Assembly (NCBI GenBank): GCA_037976565.1
Contig: CP137685.1
Location: 16,403,659-16,467,658 of the forward strand
DNA from: Mesocentrotus franciscanus
Lineage: Eukaryota > Echinodermata > Echinoidea > Camarodonta > Strongylocentrotidae
DNA length: 64,000 bases
Direction: 5' to 3'
Shown: positions 24,758-37,221 of the stretch, piece by piece
Position numbering within the stretch: position 1 is the stretch's first letter
Layout: each line of letters opens with the position of its first letter
The notes under the pieces: model-generated
What the model was told of the DNA's origin: nothing
What the model saw: the letters and a program-made list of their open reading frames with translations, nothing else
Database searches by the model: none
Translations under genes and position numbers: made by a program

Positions 24758-25338
24758 TAGGGCTGTGCATTATAACCGTGTAATGAGGTACTCAAGTACA
24801 CTCCTAGGCTTACAGACGAGTACTCGAATACTCGGACGCCATTTTTTTTTAAAAATCTTTTTGAATTTTTTTAAAAATTTTTTTTGAATTTTTTGAATTT
24901 TTTTTGCCAACACCATACTATGAACAGTACGAAGGTTCGTCTCTGAAAACCCACGCGATTTTACTTCAAGTTGCTGTTGAAAGCGCCTATTTGTGCTTTT
25001 GAATTTTTGACAAATAATTGAAACAATGTTATTTTTAAAACTAAAGATGACAGACAAATATTCCTCCGAGTCCAAACAGAAATCCGGAGATTTGGTCCCA
25101 GTTTCTGAGTGGTGAGTTGACAGTGACACCCTGTGTATGATTGAGCTGGGAAACATTTTTACCCATGCCGGTGCTCTTCTGGCACGGGTGACCCTCGGCC
25201 TGGACAATGCCAGGTGATCGGGGGGAAAAAAAAAAAAGAAAAAAAAATGGCGGCCGAGTATTCGAGTACAAGAAATCGTACTCGAGTAGTTGTCAACAGT
25301 GCGAGTACTCGAGTATTCAAGTACTCGTGGCAGCCTTA
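24758..25338 (-). mobile_element. hAT-like non-autonomous family A, copy 2 (581 bp)
   Basis: It is inverted relative to copy 1. The ends are TAGGGCTGTGC and (reverse complement) TAAGGCTGCCACGAGTAC. A perfect 8-bp duplication ATGAATGT flanks it (24750-24757 and 25339-25346). It has the same core and CGAGTACTCG arrays. Confidence 0.9.
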
Positions 25339-27388
25339 ATGAATGTATCCCTATCTCTCAATCTCTCAGTGTCTCTCATAATTCGTTGTCTTCTTAATTG
25401 TCATTGGTATCTGGTTGTTCAATACATACATTTTCACTTTTTTTATATTTTGAATTGTAATTAAGGAATGGATACTATTTAATAGTAATTACCATGTAAA
25501 GTGCTTTAAACGTAGTATTACAAATGTGACTATTATTATTATATACACTGAAGTCCATAGCAGTAACTGAACAAATATTCAATATTTATATTTAAAAAGA
25601 ATAAATATATACAGTGTATAGTATAAGTATAGTATAAATAAAAGCCATAGTTCCGTGCAAGAACAGCCATCTCTTAAAAGAACCATAGCTGAAAAATCAA
25701 AAAATTTAATTGTGTTCTCTTTTTCCTCCAATTAAGTTTCAGCTCTCTGATCTGTAGGCACATGAAAAGCTTCTTGCAATTAATGGCAAATGTAAATATG
25801 ACATATTCCATTTTTATTATATGTACATCTACAATGTACATGTACAGTACATGTAATTGATGGAGTTTTCCAAAGCAAGCAAACCATTAACCTTTTAATT
25901 TCCTTCAGCTTGAAACGATTTGACTGAAGCAACAAAACCTGTTCACACTTGGGAGTTCCACAGGTTCAAGGAGATGGGCTAAGAAAACCAGAGGCACAAA
26001 GCAATAGAGCAATTCCTCTGCCAAGACTTGGGAACGCAAGGGGGGAAACTATCTGTCACTCTCATCTTAGACGGCATTGGAAAACGGAAGTCTCAACATC
26101 CGTGTTTGTCAGATTTGATTTGGCTGGGTTGGAAATGCCCCGCGACACAATTCCCTCTTCACATTCACACGCCACTTTTATATGGCCAGGACATTATGAT
26201 AGATATGAATATGATAGTTATGATCTTAGAGAAAGGAAGTTATAGGGGAAAGAGATGATATTTTTATCCCTTGACCGCAACAAACATTTTGACTCACAAG
26301 CATATATATACATGTACTAGAAATCATAATTTCACTGGATCATATACATGGATGTACATGTAGGCCTGCATGTACATGTTACCATTACATTGCAAGTTAA
26401 GTAAGTTACATGTACATACATGTTCATGGACATGAAAATTGTATATTTCACAAGTAAACTTTACAACTACATGTACACTGCATGATGGATAGAATCATAA
26501 GTTATTCATGAATACCCAATTCAGAGAAACAGACAAGTACGATTCCTAAAAGTACATTTACAAAAAGAAAGCGAGGTGTCATTTGGCAAAAGAACTGGGA
26601 TACACGTGTAATAAATTTCACTTTCAATTTACAATGTATCTAATTATTTGTTTGTTTGCTTGCTTCCAGGTAGTCACACCATAAATATCTGAACTTACGA
26701 GACATAAGCGACCAAGATATTGCACACAAAAAAGCCCCGTCTCTGCAGCTTGTGTGTGAATACGGAATGTGGCTTTGTGGTAGGATATATCTGGATCACT
26801 CAAGTTTTATTTAGCCGTCCTGCTTTGCTACAAGTACACGACCAACAATTGTGTTCTAAGAAACCCGCTGCTATATCCGGGCTAAATTTTGTTTGTCATT
26901 TCTTGTCTGGGTTGCGTAAGAAGCTCACTCATAAGCAGTTCTTGGATTACAGCATTATGCAATGTACATGTACAGTACATGTATGTTCCTATATGAATGT
27001 CAAATATGGAGTTCAATTACACACTAATTCTAAAATTAACCTTTGTTGATTTAAATTGAATATGTATAAAATACTTCTCACTCAAAGACTTATCAAGTAC
27101 ATGTACATGTACATGTAAATGTGATAGACCGTGTTGCTTTTCCCATTTATATGTGAGTTAATCAAGTGAATAAATACTTCCATATTGTAAAAAATTATGA
27201 TTACTGTACATACCTGTGTTATTACACACCAAGTGTATTGATTATAGTCTATGATTACTTCATACATGTACATGTACATTTTTTTTACATTTTGCAAATT
27301 GTTTATTTCCTCTCCTTTTGATTCAGGATTCAACATTGTCAATTTATATACAATCTTTATTTATTTTTGACAGGATATACATGTCCAG

Positions 27389-27972
27389 TAAGGCTGCGAC
27401 GAGTACTCGAATACTCGAGTACTCGCACTGTTGACAACTACTCGAGTACGATTTCTCGTACTCGAATACTCGGCCGCCATTTTTTCCCCCCCTGTTCACC
27501 TGGCACTGTCCAGGCCAACTGTCACCCGTGCCAGAAGAGCACCGGCATGGTACCATGGGTAAAAAAATTTCCCAGCTCAATCATACACAGGGTGTCACTG
27601 TCAACTCACCACTCAGAAACTGGGACCAAATCTCCGGATTTCTGTTTGGACTTGGAGGAATATTTGTCTGTCATCTTTAGTTTTAAAATTGTTTCAATTA
27701 TTTGTGAAAAATTCAAAAGCACAAATCGGCGCTTTCAACAGCAACTTGAAGTAAAATCGCTTGGTTTTTGGAGAAGAACCTTTGTACTGTTCGTAGTATG
27801 GTGTTGGCAAAAAAATAAATAAAAAATCAAAAAAAATCAAAAAAAATCAAAAAAAAAAATCAAAAAAATTAAAACAAAAACAACAAAAACATGGCATCCG
27901 AGTATTCGAGTATTCGCCTGTAAGCCTAAGAGTGTACTCGAGTACCTCATTACACGGTTATGCACAGCCCTA
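27389..27972 (+). mobile_element. hAT-like non-autonomous family A, copy 3 (584 bp)
   Basis: Same orientation and layout as copy 1. The flanks are ATGTCCAG (27381-27388) and ATGTACAG (27973-27980), an 8-bp duplication with one mismatch. Confidence 0.88.
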
Positions 27973-28592
27973 ATGTACAGTAGGTAGCACTGATTACAAA
28001 TTCCAGATATCTTATCTTTATTCAGTAGTTACATGTATGTCCATGAAGTCCTCTTTCTTGTATTTTTCATTACCGTAATCAAACTATAACTATACAATGT
28101 ACATGTATAAGTACATCATTTCTGTATACTTAAATGATATTTAGGAAGCTGTTATATTCAATAAATAAAAAATGTGACAAATAAATTGTACAGGTACAGG
28201 AAGGGTCTCTAGGTGAAAAATTTGCTTAAACCTTTGATTTTAAAAGTAAAACCTTGAAATACAAGTGTAAGGACAAAACTTCACTTCTTGATGTTTTACA
28301 AATATCAACACTATATACTGTACATGCACAATGTACATGTATGTGTTTTCCACATCATAATCGTTCAATTTTCTTTCTTTATTAGTTCCTACTCACAAAA
28401 ATGTATCCTTGCATGTTAATTCTGATGCCCTACAGTTTGTACATGAGTTTGAACATAAGGAAACACCAAGTGGCAGTCTGCTTGTCAGTTCGGCCCACAG
28501 GTACATCACTCTCTTTGCAATCAACCAAAATCTAACTAACCCAATCCCTCATCCTCACGGCTCACACTTAACCCCTACCAGTTGTACACCTT

Positions 28593-28920
28593 AGGTCTGT
28601 CTTCATCAGCCCGAGTTGGCCAAATAGCCCGCTATTTTGTGATCCGGGAAATTAGCCCGAAGTTACAAATCGCGTCTTCATCAGCTCAAAACTCAAGCTC
28701 AAGAAATTAGCTCGAGAAATTTGCTCAAGTGTTCGAGCACAAGTACCGAGTCTTCGGGCTGATGACAACGGACCACAAATAGCGGGCTATTTTGCAAACT
28801 AGCCCACGATATCTTGGGAAGATTTCTCGAGCAAATAGCACGCTATTTCGTGATCTGGTTGATTTCCCGGATCAGAAATAGCGGGCTATTTGGCCAACTC
28901 GGGCTGATGTGGACAGGCCT
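28593..28920. mobile_element. MITE with AGGCCTGTC-type TIRs, copy 2 (328 bp)
   Basis: The arms of about 60 bp contain CATCAGCCCGAGTTGGCC and AAATAGCCCGCTATTT. The termini are AGGTCTGTC and (reverse complement) AGGCCTGTC. A 3-bp CTT duplication flanks it (28590-28592 and 28921-28923). It is related to 7261-7638. Confidence 0.8.
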
Positions 28921-29784
28921 CTTGCAACATGCTACGGCACCTCCCTCAGATGCTACAGGCCAAACGCAAACATGGTACACCACAAAACTACATCTTAATA
29001 CCTCTGTGCAATCAATATTGCACCTCCAATTGCTGATCTTCAAAGACTGGCCAGTCTCAAGTTGCAGACCCTGGAGTGAAGTGTCTGGAAGGATTCATGC
29101 AACGCTTTACTCGTCACAATGGTCCCACACAATGTAAAATGCCACAAAGGCCTCATGTCATGTACATGAAGTAGGCCTATTTCTGCTTGAAAATTACAGC
29201 ATACAAGTATGTGCGTGGGTAAAGCTTATTCATTCTGACATACAATTGTAGGCCCTAAACCACACTTCTGGGTAGAACAGAGAGCATACACATTCAGCAA
29301 AAATAACCAGGCTGTATAAATCTGCATTTTCATGTATCAGTACCTGCAAAAACATGTCATGGGTTTTTAACTTCTTAGCATTTACATACATTGTGTAAAT
29401 CTTAGATTTATATATTACCTACTGTATGAAGAAAAAATATGTGTACTTCCTTTATTGTTTTGTTTGTTTGTTTTTAATTACATTGTGTACAATTTGGCCA
29501 AATGGGTCTCCCAGCAAGTCCTTTGTTCTGCACATCATTGTTGATCTAAATCCATCAGCACATCCTCTTGTAAACAATCTTGTAAACAAGAATAACAATG
29601 CATCTTCAATCATTGTACACCAACACATACATTGTACACCCTGTATTTTCATGGATCAGCTAAAGGCCTCTTTGTTGTAATAATTTCAAACAATGGACTG
29701 AGATTACTCAGTGAAAATTCAATGTTTATAGGAAGTTCTTTGGATGATTTATGGTCATTGCAGCTTGACCTCATTATTGTGCTT

Positions 29785-30200
29785 GTGAGGACACCAATTA
29801 CTAGGGGGATTTCCTCTGTGTCAACATATAGAAGTACAGTATGGGGGGGGGGGGCATGTGAGACCCCTTTTACACTTACAAGTTATTCATATAGAAGGTC
29901 TGTGTTTACCCTATGAGTAGTCCTACATGTATGTTTTTCTTGTAGTGTCTTTATGCTTGGTGAGGACAGAAATGACTATCGAAATCCAGTGTGTCAGAGG
30001 GGGCAATTGAAACCCCCTTTTACACTTCCATATACTACACGTACATTATACTTATTCATAGTGAAGGGGAACTAATCTACAGTACATGTACATCAGTCTT
30101 ATGTCATTAATAGTGAGAACACAGATTACTCCAGAGATTTATTTTGTCAAAGGGGATGACTGAGACTCCTTTTATTGCTCATCGACATAATACATAATAC
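29785..30200 (+). repeat. Three degenerate tandem units (about 150-175 bp)
   Basis: Units begin at 29785, 29960 and 30113 with GTGAGGACA/GTGAGAACA then ATKACT. Each continues to a G-rich run and GAGACYCCTTTTA. Confidence 0.6.
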
Positions 30201-31976
30201 ATAACCTGTACATGTATAAGAACCTCTTTCAGAGAAAAGTAATTAGAAGGGGGATTTAAAGGATCAACATCAAAACAGGAAACTGAGGCTGAGGCCTTCA
30301 TCAAACATTTAGCCTTACATTACTGGTCAAGTATTTAACTTGCATTTCAGTTGCCATTATATTTTGTTGTAGCTACATACATGTACATGTACATGTACAT
30401 GAAGTTAGTAGTTACAGAGAAATTACAAAGTTATTCTGAAAACTCATCAGATGTTTGTTTTCCAGGAAGTACTTTAGGAAGCTTTGGATACGGTTAGATT
30501 AGGAAATTTTATTTCAAACTTTCGCCATTCTGTTTCTCTTATTTTTCCGCTGTCGTTAAAATTCAATTAAATACAAGGGTTGGATTGCCTTTTAACTTCC
30601 AACAACAACAAAATAATAAGAAAAGTTAGGGGTTCATAAACCTAGGGTGATAGCTGTGAGTGGAAATGATACATCCATCACATTCCTTTCCTACTCATTT
30701 TGGAAGTCATGTGACATGGGCAATAGGAAAATCCCACTCAGTGGAAAGAACAACAACGAGCATCCCTTTGCTCAATGCACAAAGTACTCAATGAAGGTCA
30801 AACAAAGCCTTTTTGGAAGTGACCCCTACTTCTAGGTCAACTCTTTGTATACTGTGGGTGGTGCATTCTCATTGCTCCAGACGAACTAGTCTGAGCCAAC
30901 AGACTTTTTGTCAGTATTGCTTTTGTTCCCATCACGTTTTACTTGAAACTGTTTCTTGCGTTGTCTTCCCATTGCAGTAAAGCCACAGGTGTCAAGAATA
31001 TTCATCACCTGAAAACAGAGTGACGCGATGGTATAAATGTAGGCTGTCTATGCATATTTGTGCTCATTACGTCAGAAAAATGCTGCAAGATCATATAACT
31101 TGTCATATAAATGTCATACATTGTTGGCCTATTCATTGTGTTTTTATGATGACAAACTGAACGGAAATTACTCACATTCCTTGCATGCCAACAATTAACA
31201 AGTGGATGGACATCCCATGAACAATAACAGAAATATGTCCAAAAAATGTATTGATTTGGAATTTTCTCTTCAAACTAATCCCCACCCCCAAAAAAAAAAT
31301 ATATATATATATAATCCCTTAACATTGAGAACATGTACTGACTGAAAGACGCTATATAATGTCTTCTTTACATTTGCCATACATCAAAAGATGTGCACAT
31401 TTTCCTTGAAAAGCTACAAATGTATGAGATACTGTGAAAACATTGTGTATTGACAATTAATTGGGGTCTGCATTTTCAGACTATCGAGGGGTCCTGACCA
31501 ATAATTTTTCTCAATGCTCAAGTTCAACTCTTTCAGTACAACGCCCAAATTTATCCTGTATCTACAGCACAAAGGAAAGTCTGCATGATCAAGTGCTTTA
31601 TGACTTTATTTTTATTGTGGCAGTAATGGGACTCTATTTTCCGTTTTCAATTAAAAGTTTCATTGTAAAACATGATGTCTCTATTACCACACCAGATCAT
31701 CAAAATGTTAATGATGTTGGTCATTGTATAATATAAATAACCCTGACTTTAATTTCCAATAAAATAAGTTGGCTTTGCGTCAATGTACAATGTAAGTAAT
31801 TTCCAGTCTCCCACTCACTTTCAATGGCATATAAATTTGATTTCATATTTCTAAAATGGTTGCGAACATCAGGATGTATTTGATTTTTTTTTAATTATAC
31901 CAGCAACACCCCCCCCCCAAAAAAAAATCAGAAGCCTATCCATGCATTTCCAAAAGAGATGTTCTAACAATATTCC

Positions 31977-32415
31977 GTGATTAGGGGTGATTAGTTATAC
32001 CGTTTCGTGATAGTTATACGATGAAATTGTGTGTGTGGACGCTTACTAACGATACGTCATATAACGAAACGTCATATAACGAAACACGGGTTTGGGTATC
32101 ATTTCGAACTAGAACTCAATAAAGAATCACGTCTAATCACGGAATGTGTTATGTGTGGACGTAACTAGTATAACTAGTCGAACTAGAACGGTATAACAGG
32201 GCGGGGCTTAACGTGACCTCGCGCGAAGGGAGACCTGACCTCTCATTTCCGCTTCCATTTCATAACCGCAGTAGTAAACTGCGCACTTATACGACATTTC
32301 GCTGAGTTTCAGGATTACTTTCTTGTGTGTGTGGACACCCTGGAATTTATACGATGATTCTTTATACGACGTTTCGTTATAGAGTTTCGGGATAAATTGT
32401 TTTGTGTGTAGACAC
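31977..32415. repeat. Probable old MITE cluster with repeated GTGTGTGGAC words
   Basis: Four copies of a TGTGTGTGGAC-like word (about 32030, 32150, 32325 and 32400) alternate with ATAACGAAAC / GTTTCGTTAT and TATACGAYG motifs in both directions. The exact ends and the target duplication could not be set. Confidence 0.45.
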
Positions 32416-33275
32416 GCTGATTGTCTGCTAAGCTTGAGCCTTGAAGGGCCTAACAGTGGTCCATGTATACAACATGCAATAGCTCTTGAAAGCCTGAAAG
32501 GCTCTAACTCTCTAATAATGTGAAATAATACAAGTCAATGCCCTTCAAGCATTCAGAAAAAATATTCAGTATCCAGATTGTACATTGTACTTGTAAAGCA
32601 AGCTGGGTCAATCAAATGAACACTTGGTTCACCTCACAGCTTATCACACATGGCAAAGATGTATACACTAAAATAATAATGGTTTATACAGGTTAGGTAC
32701 ATGTACTAGGACTTCCTTATTGGCCTGATGTATCTCATGGACAATTCCAGGATTGTGGTTGTTGGTTTAGTGGTCAATTAGTGGGAGTCCTTGTTTACAA
32801 TCAATTCACACAAATACTTCCTTATCATTTAGGCATTAGAATCAGTATACAGCCGTCAGGTAATAACTAATACATGAGATTTATATAGCACCATTATCTA
32901 TTTTAATTAAATGCTCAATTATATGAACTATATATTAATGTACATGTAATTGTGTACAGAAACTACAAGCGATTCTCTCAGTGTAAAAAAATACTGTAAT
33001 GCTCAATGAAGCTCTTTATGGATTAGCTACATACAGCAAAGGAGGGAATTCCTCAAGACAATATTTTTTTTCTTGTTTGCCTTTTTTTCAGAACTATGTA
33101 AGAACTTTCCAAGCTAAATCTGTCAAACTTTTGCATGTATTTACAATGTATGTTCAGTACAAGTGATGATTGGTTTTACAAAATCAAGTCAATATAGTAC
33201 CCCTATTAACCTTGTTTAATTTTCTGAGCTTGAGGCTATAAGATCTTTTGTTTTGTTTCTGTTTCTTCTTTTAAA

Positions 33276-33352
33276 TATAATAATATTAATAATAATATTT
33301 ATAATAGTATTAATAGTAATAATAGTGATAATAGTGATAATGATAATCATAA
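33276..33352 (+). repeat. (TAATAAT)/(GATAAT)-type microsatellite
   Basis: Imperfect trinucleotide-type repeat of TAATAT, AATAGT and GATAAT units. The Ile-rich open frame across it is an artefact. Confidence 0.85.
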
Positions 33353-36300
33353 CCGTTTCTCATAAAGCGTTATTACCAGCTACATGTACATGTACATGTA
33401 CAACGTACCAACCAAAGCGCATACAGTATTATTTTACTTTCTTTTTCTTTTTCTTTCTATCAAAGTGCTTCTGATAGGAAAGTGTTAACTGTCCAAATAT
33501 CATCATATTTACTTTTACTCAATTTGGAGCATAAACCCTTCACTTAAAAAGTCATTAAAATATATAAAAACTAAAACCTATATGCAGTGCCCAAGATTCA
33601 ACTGGAACTCCTCAATGTGTGTACAGGCTATTCCCATATTACAAGACTATTTAAAGAGGCATGCTTATATGAGGCACGCACTGCATGTTTATTTTCAATG
33701 ACTTCTAAAGTTTGAACTTTTCAGTGCTATCGAGTCTACAGCACATACGTCATTGTTTACGTTGGTGCTCCGATTCATTTCAGGGCAGGAACTCCTGTAA
33801 TTTGTGCCGACCTGAAATGGTTTGCTTGGGATCCCCCTTACGTAGAAACTAGGCAGTCAAACTCACATGACATGTATTTGGCAAAATAACAAAAATTAAA
33901 GATAAGAAAAGACAAGAAAAGACAATAAAAGACGTGAGGTGACCTAAAGCGTGTTTAGACAAGAGGAAATTTATGCGAAACTCACATAAAAAAAACGTTG
34001 TTTAAAGAATCACTGTGTGGTGAAGACGTACACACTGGATAAAGAAACACTGCATTGTTTCTTTGGATCCTAGGCTAAAGGGTGTTAATTCAAATAATTT
34101 AAAATATTTTTGTAGTCGGTTATCATGACAACTGGCCAATCAATCATCAGTGCGCCCCCACGATAAGCCCCGCCCAGTTACACAGTTCTCGTACAATGTG
34201 AAATGATAATCTTGAAAGCGTATGTTTTGCTATTCAACATTTGGTTATGTACAGCATTATGACTAGAAAGAATGAATCACTTTATATCATACTGTATACA
34301 TGTACAGTGTACATGTTCATGTACAATTCGATTTTTGTTTCTATAGACAAACAATAAATATTGGAAGTCTGAACAAGGGGGGATGTTCAACTTGTTGATT
34401 CTCTTGCTAGCGTTAATTGAATCACATGGGATAGTTTGGGAACTGACGCAATGATCGATTCGGTGGGAAGTGGAAGTGGGCGAGCAAAGGGAACGTCATG
34501 CTGGGGGGAAAGGGAAGTCATAAAACATGAGATGCCTATTAGCGGTTATTATTGATGCTTAAATAAATACCTACAAGTACAGCACATGTACTGTACATGT
34601 ACTGTATGCTTTGGTCTTTCTAAATGAGCATACGTGTATTTCTAAAAAGAGATTTTAATGGACTGCTTCTCAATAAATCAGTTGCTTTTGTGAATCCCAG
34701 TTTCATATTTGTCATGAAAGAGGGAAGTGATACTTGAAAAATCACTGTTTTCACAGAAATGTTGATTAATGGTTACTGTGCCATGCATGACAAAAATATG
34801 AGAATCACTCAAGGTTATAATTTCTCAGAATAAAAAAGGGTTAGGGTTATAAAAAACAGCCTATCAGCAAATGTAGTAACTATGGTCATTCATGAAATAA
34901 TAATTGCATCTCTGTCTACGGTTTGCAAATATTAGATCTTCCAAATAAAGAATTCATTGAAACATGGACTTGACTTGAAAGAAATGTATCACTAACTTTG
35001 CACATGCCACGGGCTTTGCCTGAAAGACTACACCTCGCAGGCATTGGCTCCCTCAGTGGCATATTTTCTCTCGCTACACTTGACATATATGGCCCATTCA
35101 GGCTTTATCGCATGAAGGCAAAGGGATTACTTTCAAAGTACTGATACTGCAGGGAGGGATGCATCGAGGATGCTTCCTGGCTGACTGAGCTAGGAGCGAC
35201 GATATGAATTATTAAGATGGGGACAAGACGAGAGGAGGGGAGAGGATGTTACGTGCTACGTACATGTTAGGGAGAGTGCTCGGGGCGGCCGGAGTAGGTT
35301 GTGTCAATGGTAACATCCAGCAATCAAAATGCCTGCCTCGACATCGTTCACACGGCCATCTTTGATCGATTGTAGCATGAGATGTGGAGCATCTAGCCAC
35401 TTAACACCATGAACCAAAATATACATGTCGGCCCACACTTGCATGAAATAACCAAATTAGATCCCTACCAATGTGTTCCACATAAGCCAAATGTCCCAAT
35501 TCCTCACAACCCACCCCCCATTATCATTGCGTCACAACACATTTTTCTCTCAAGTTTTAATACATTTAAGCCTACATCTTGAGGCTAAACAGACCTGTGG
35601 GAGATCTAGGGCCTATACATTTTTTCTATATTTAGTGCAAATTCTTGTTAGGCTTCTGTGAAAATTTTGTTTCATATATATATATATTCGAACTTGAAGT
35701 TGAGATAACATAACAGTAGAATTATAAGTGTGGCCTCCATAAAAAAGGGCTGAGCTTCGGCAGTGGGAAAGATGCGAGAGCCCCTGTCAGCGACACCATC
35801 AATGAGCTGCATAATGGGCGAGGGCTCTCTCCTTTCTGGGCCATCGGTCTCAGCTGGCAACACTAGACGGGTCATTAACTCGGTTTATCTCCCAGCATCA
35901 AGTGTGTCAACATTCAATTAAGAGCATCCAAAGAAGACAGCCATGTCAAACAAATCGGCCGTGATTTATCAAGAATTAGAATATCATCTTCCTATGAGTG
36001 ATGGAGAATGCATGGTTATGAATGGGCCTCTACTACTATGCACATGCACTACAGTGATTCATGCATCAGAATTTATCCTTGATAGCAAACGCATGTAAAA
36101 CATATACTGTTAAAAAATTTTGTTCAGGTCAGTTGAATTTCAGTATATTCAGCTACCGGTATCTCATATCCTATCAATGTTCTTTGTATGGTATAAAAGG
36201 AAGATGCATTACAAAATAAATGCATTCCCCCTTTTTCAACTCATCAACAGCTGGGGAAAAAGAATCTTTTATATACACATCTATATTCTATATTGTTCAA

Positions 36301-37221
36301 GGAACTAACTTGTAAAAATACTTTTTAACAAAGATGCACGCATTTTAATCTTAATGCAGAAATTCTATGAAAAAAGAATTGAAATACACCATTGGACCAT
36401 TACAAACTTCTGATCTCTATATCTACATCTTTTCCTATACAAGCCCAGAAAAAGGACTGTTAACAGAAAAGTGTTTAAATTTTTTTTTGTTAATAGTTAT
36501 AAATAATCTGCATAACATTCCACTGTAATGGGAAGATGCCAGACACGTTATGTACATGTACATGTAGGTCATGCAGCACTTGCTCATACAACCATCCCAA
36601 TTGACAACAACCAATCAAACAAGCATCAAATTTATACATTTTTCAAAGAGAAGCATTACATTTCAAATACTTTATAGGAAAGACCCATGCCATCTCTTAC
36701 ACTCATCGAATGAAGATCAAATGTTTTGGGAGGGTAACACACACTCGCCTTCGAGTCTGATTAGCAATGCAATCAGCCAGTCAAGTGCTCATCATTTGTC
36801 AGTATGCATGATGCCACAGCCTGTGGCTAGGTAACAGGCTGAGTCACTGGACACAGGGTGAATGACTGAGACTGCTTTTCCAAAAGCACAAGACCAGCAG
36901 TCTACTCAACCGTCAAGATCCCACTCATGTATTTTCATGTCAGCTACTGTATATTGCAACCAATACACAAGTAGTTTGAAAGTTGGCTTTGGCCTTTTTG
37001 GGGAGGGGGAATCTATTTCCCCTTCTGCAAAGTCCAACACCAACATCTTGACCCTTATACATGTACATGTACCTTCTCAAATCCTTGTAATAATGCCGCA
37101 ATGAAATCAAACTCTTTAAGATGAAAAAAGTATAATACTGTATCTGAAGCCTAACTGTAAGATGTTTAAAGTTCGTTCATTCGTGTCTCCTTTAGATCAA
37201 GATTAATGTTAAGTTCCTTAA

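Noticed and set aside
29785..30200. CRISPR-like array from regularly spaced repeats
   Set aside because: Only three degenerate units of 150-175 bp in a eukaryotic intron; no short identical repeats with spacers.
33253..33474. Ile/Val-rich 73-codon frame resembling a membrane protein
   Set aside because: It is translated from a TAATAAT/GATAAT microsatellite.
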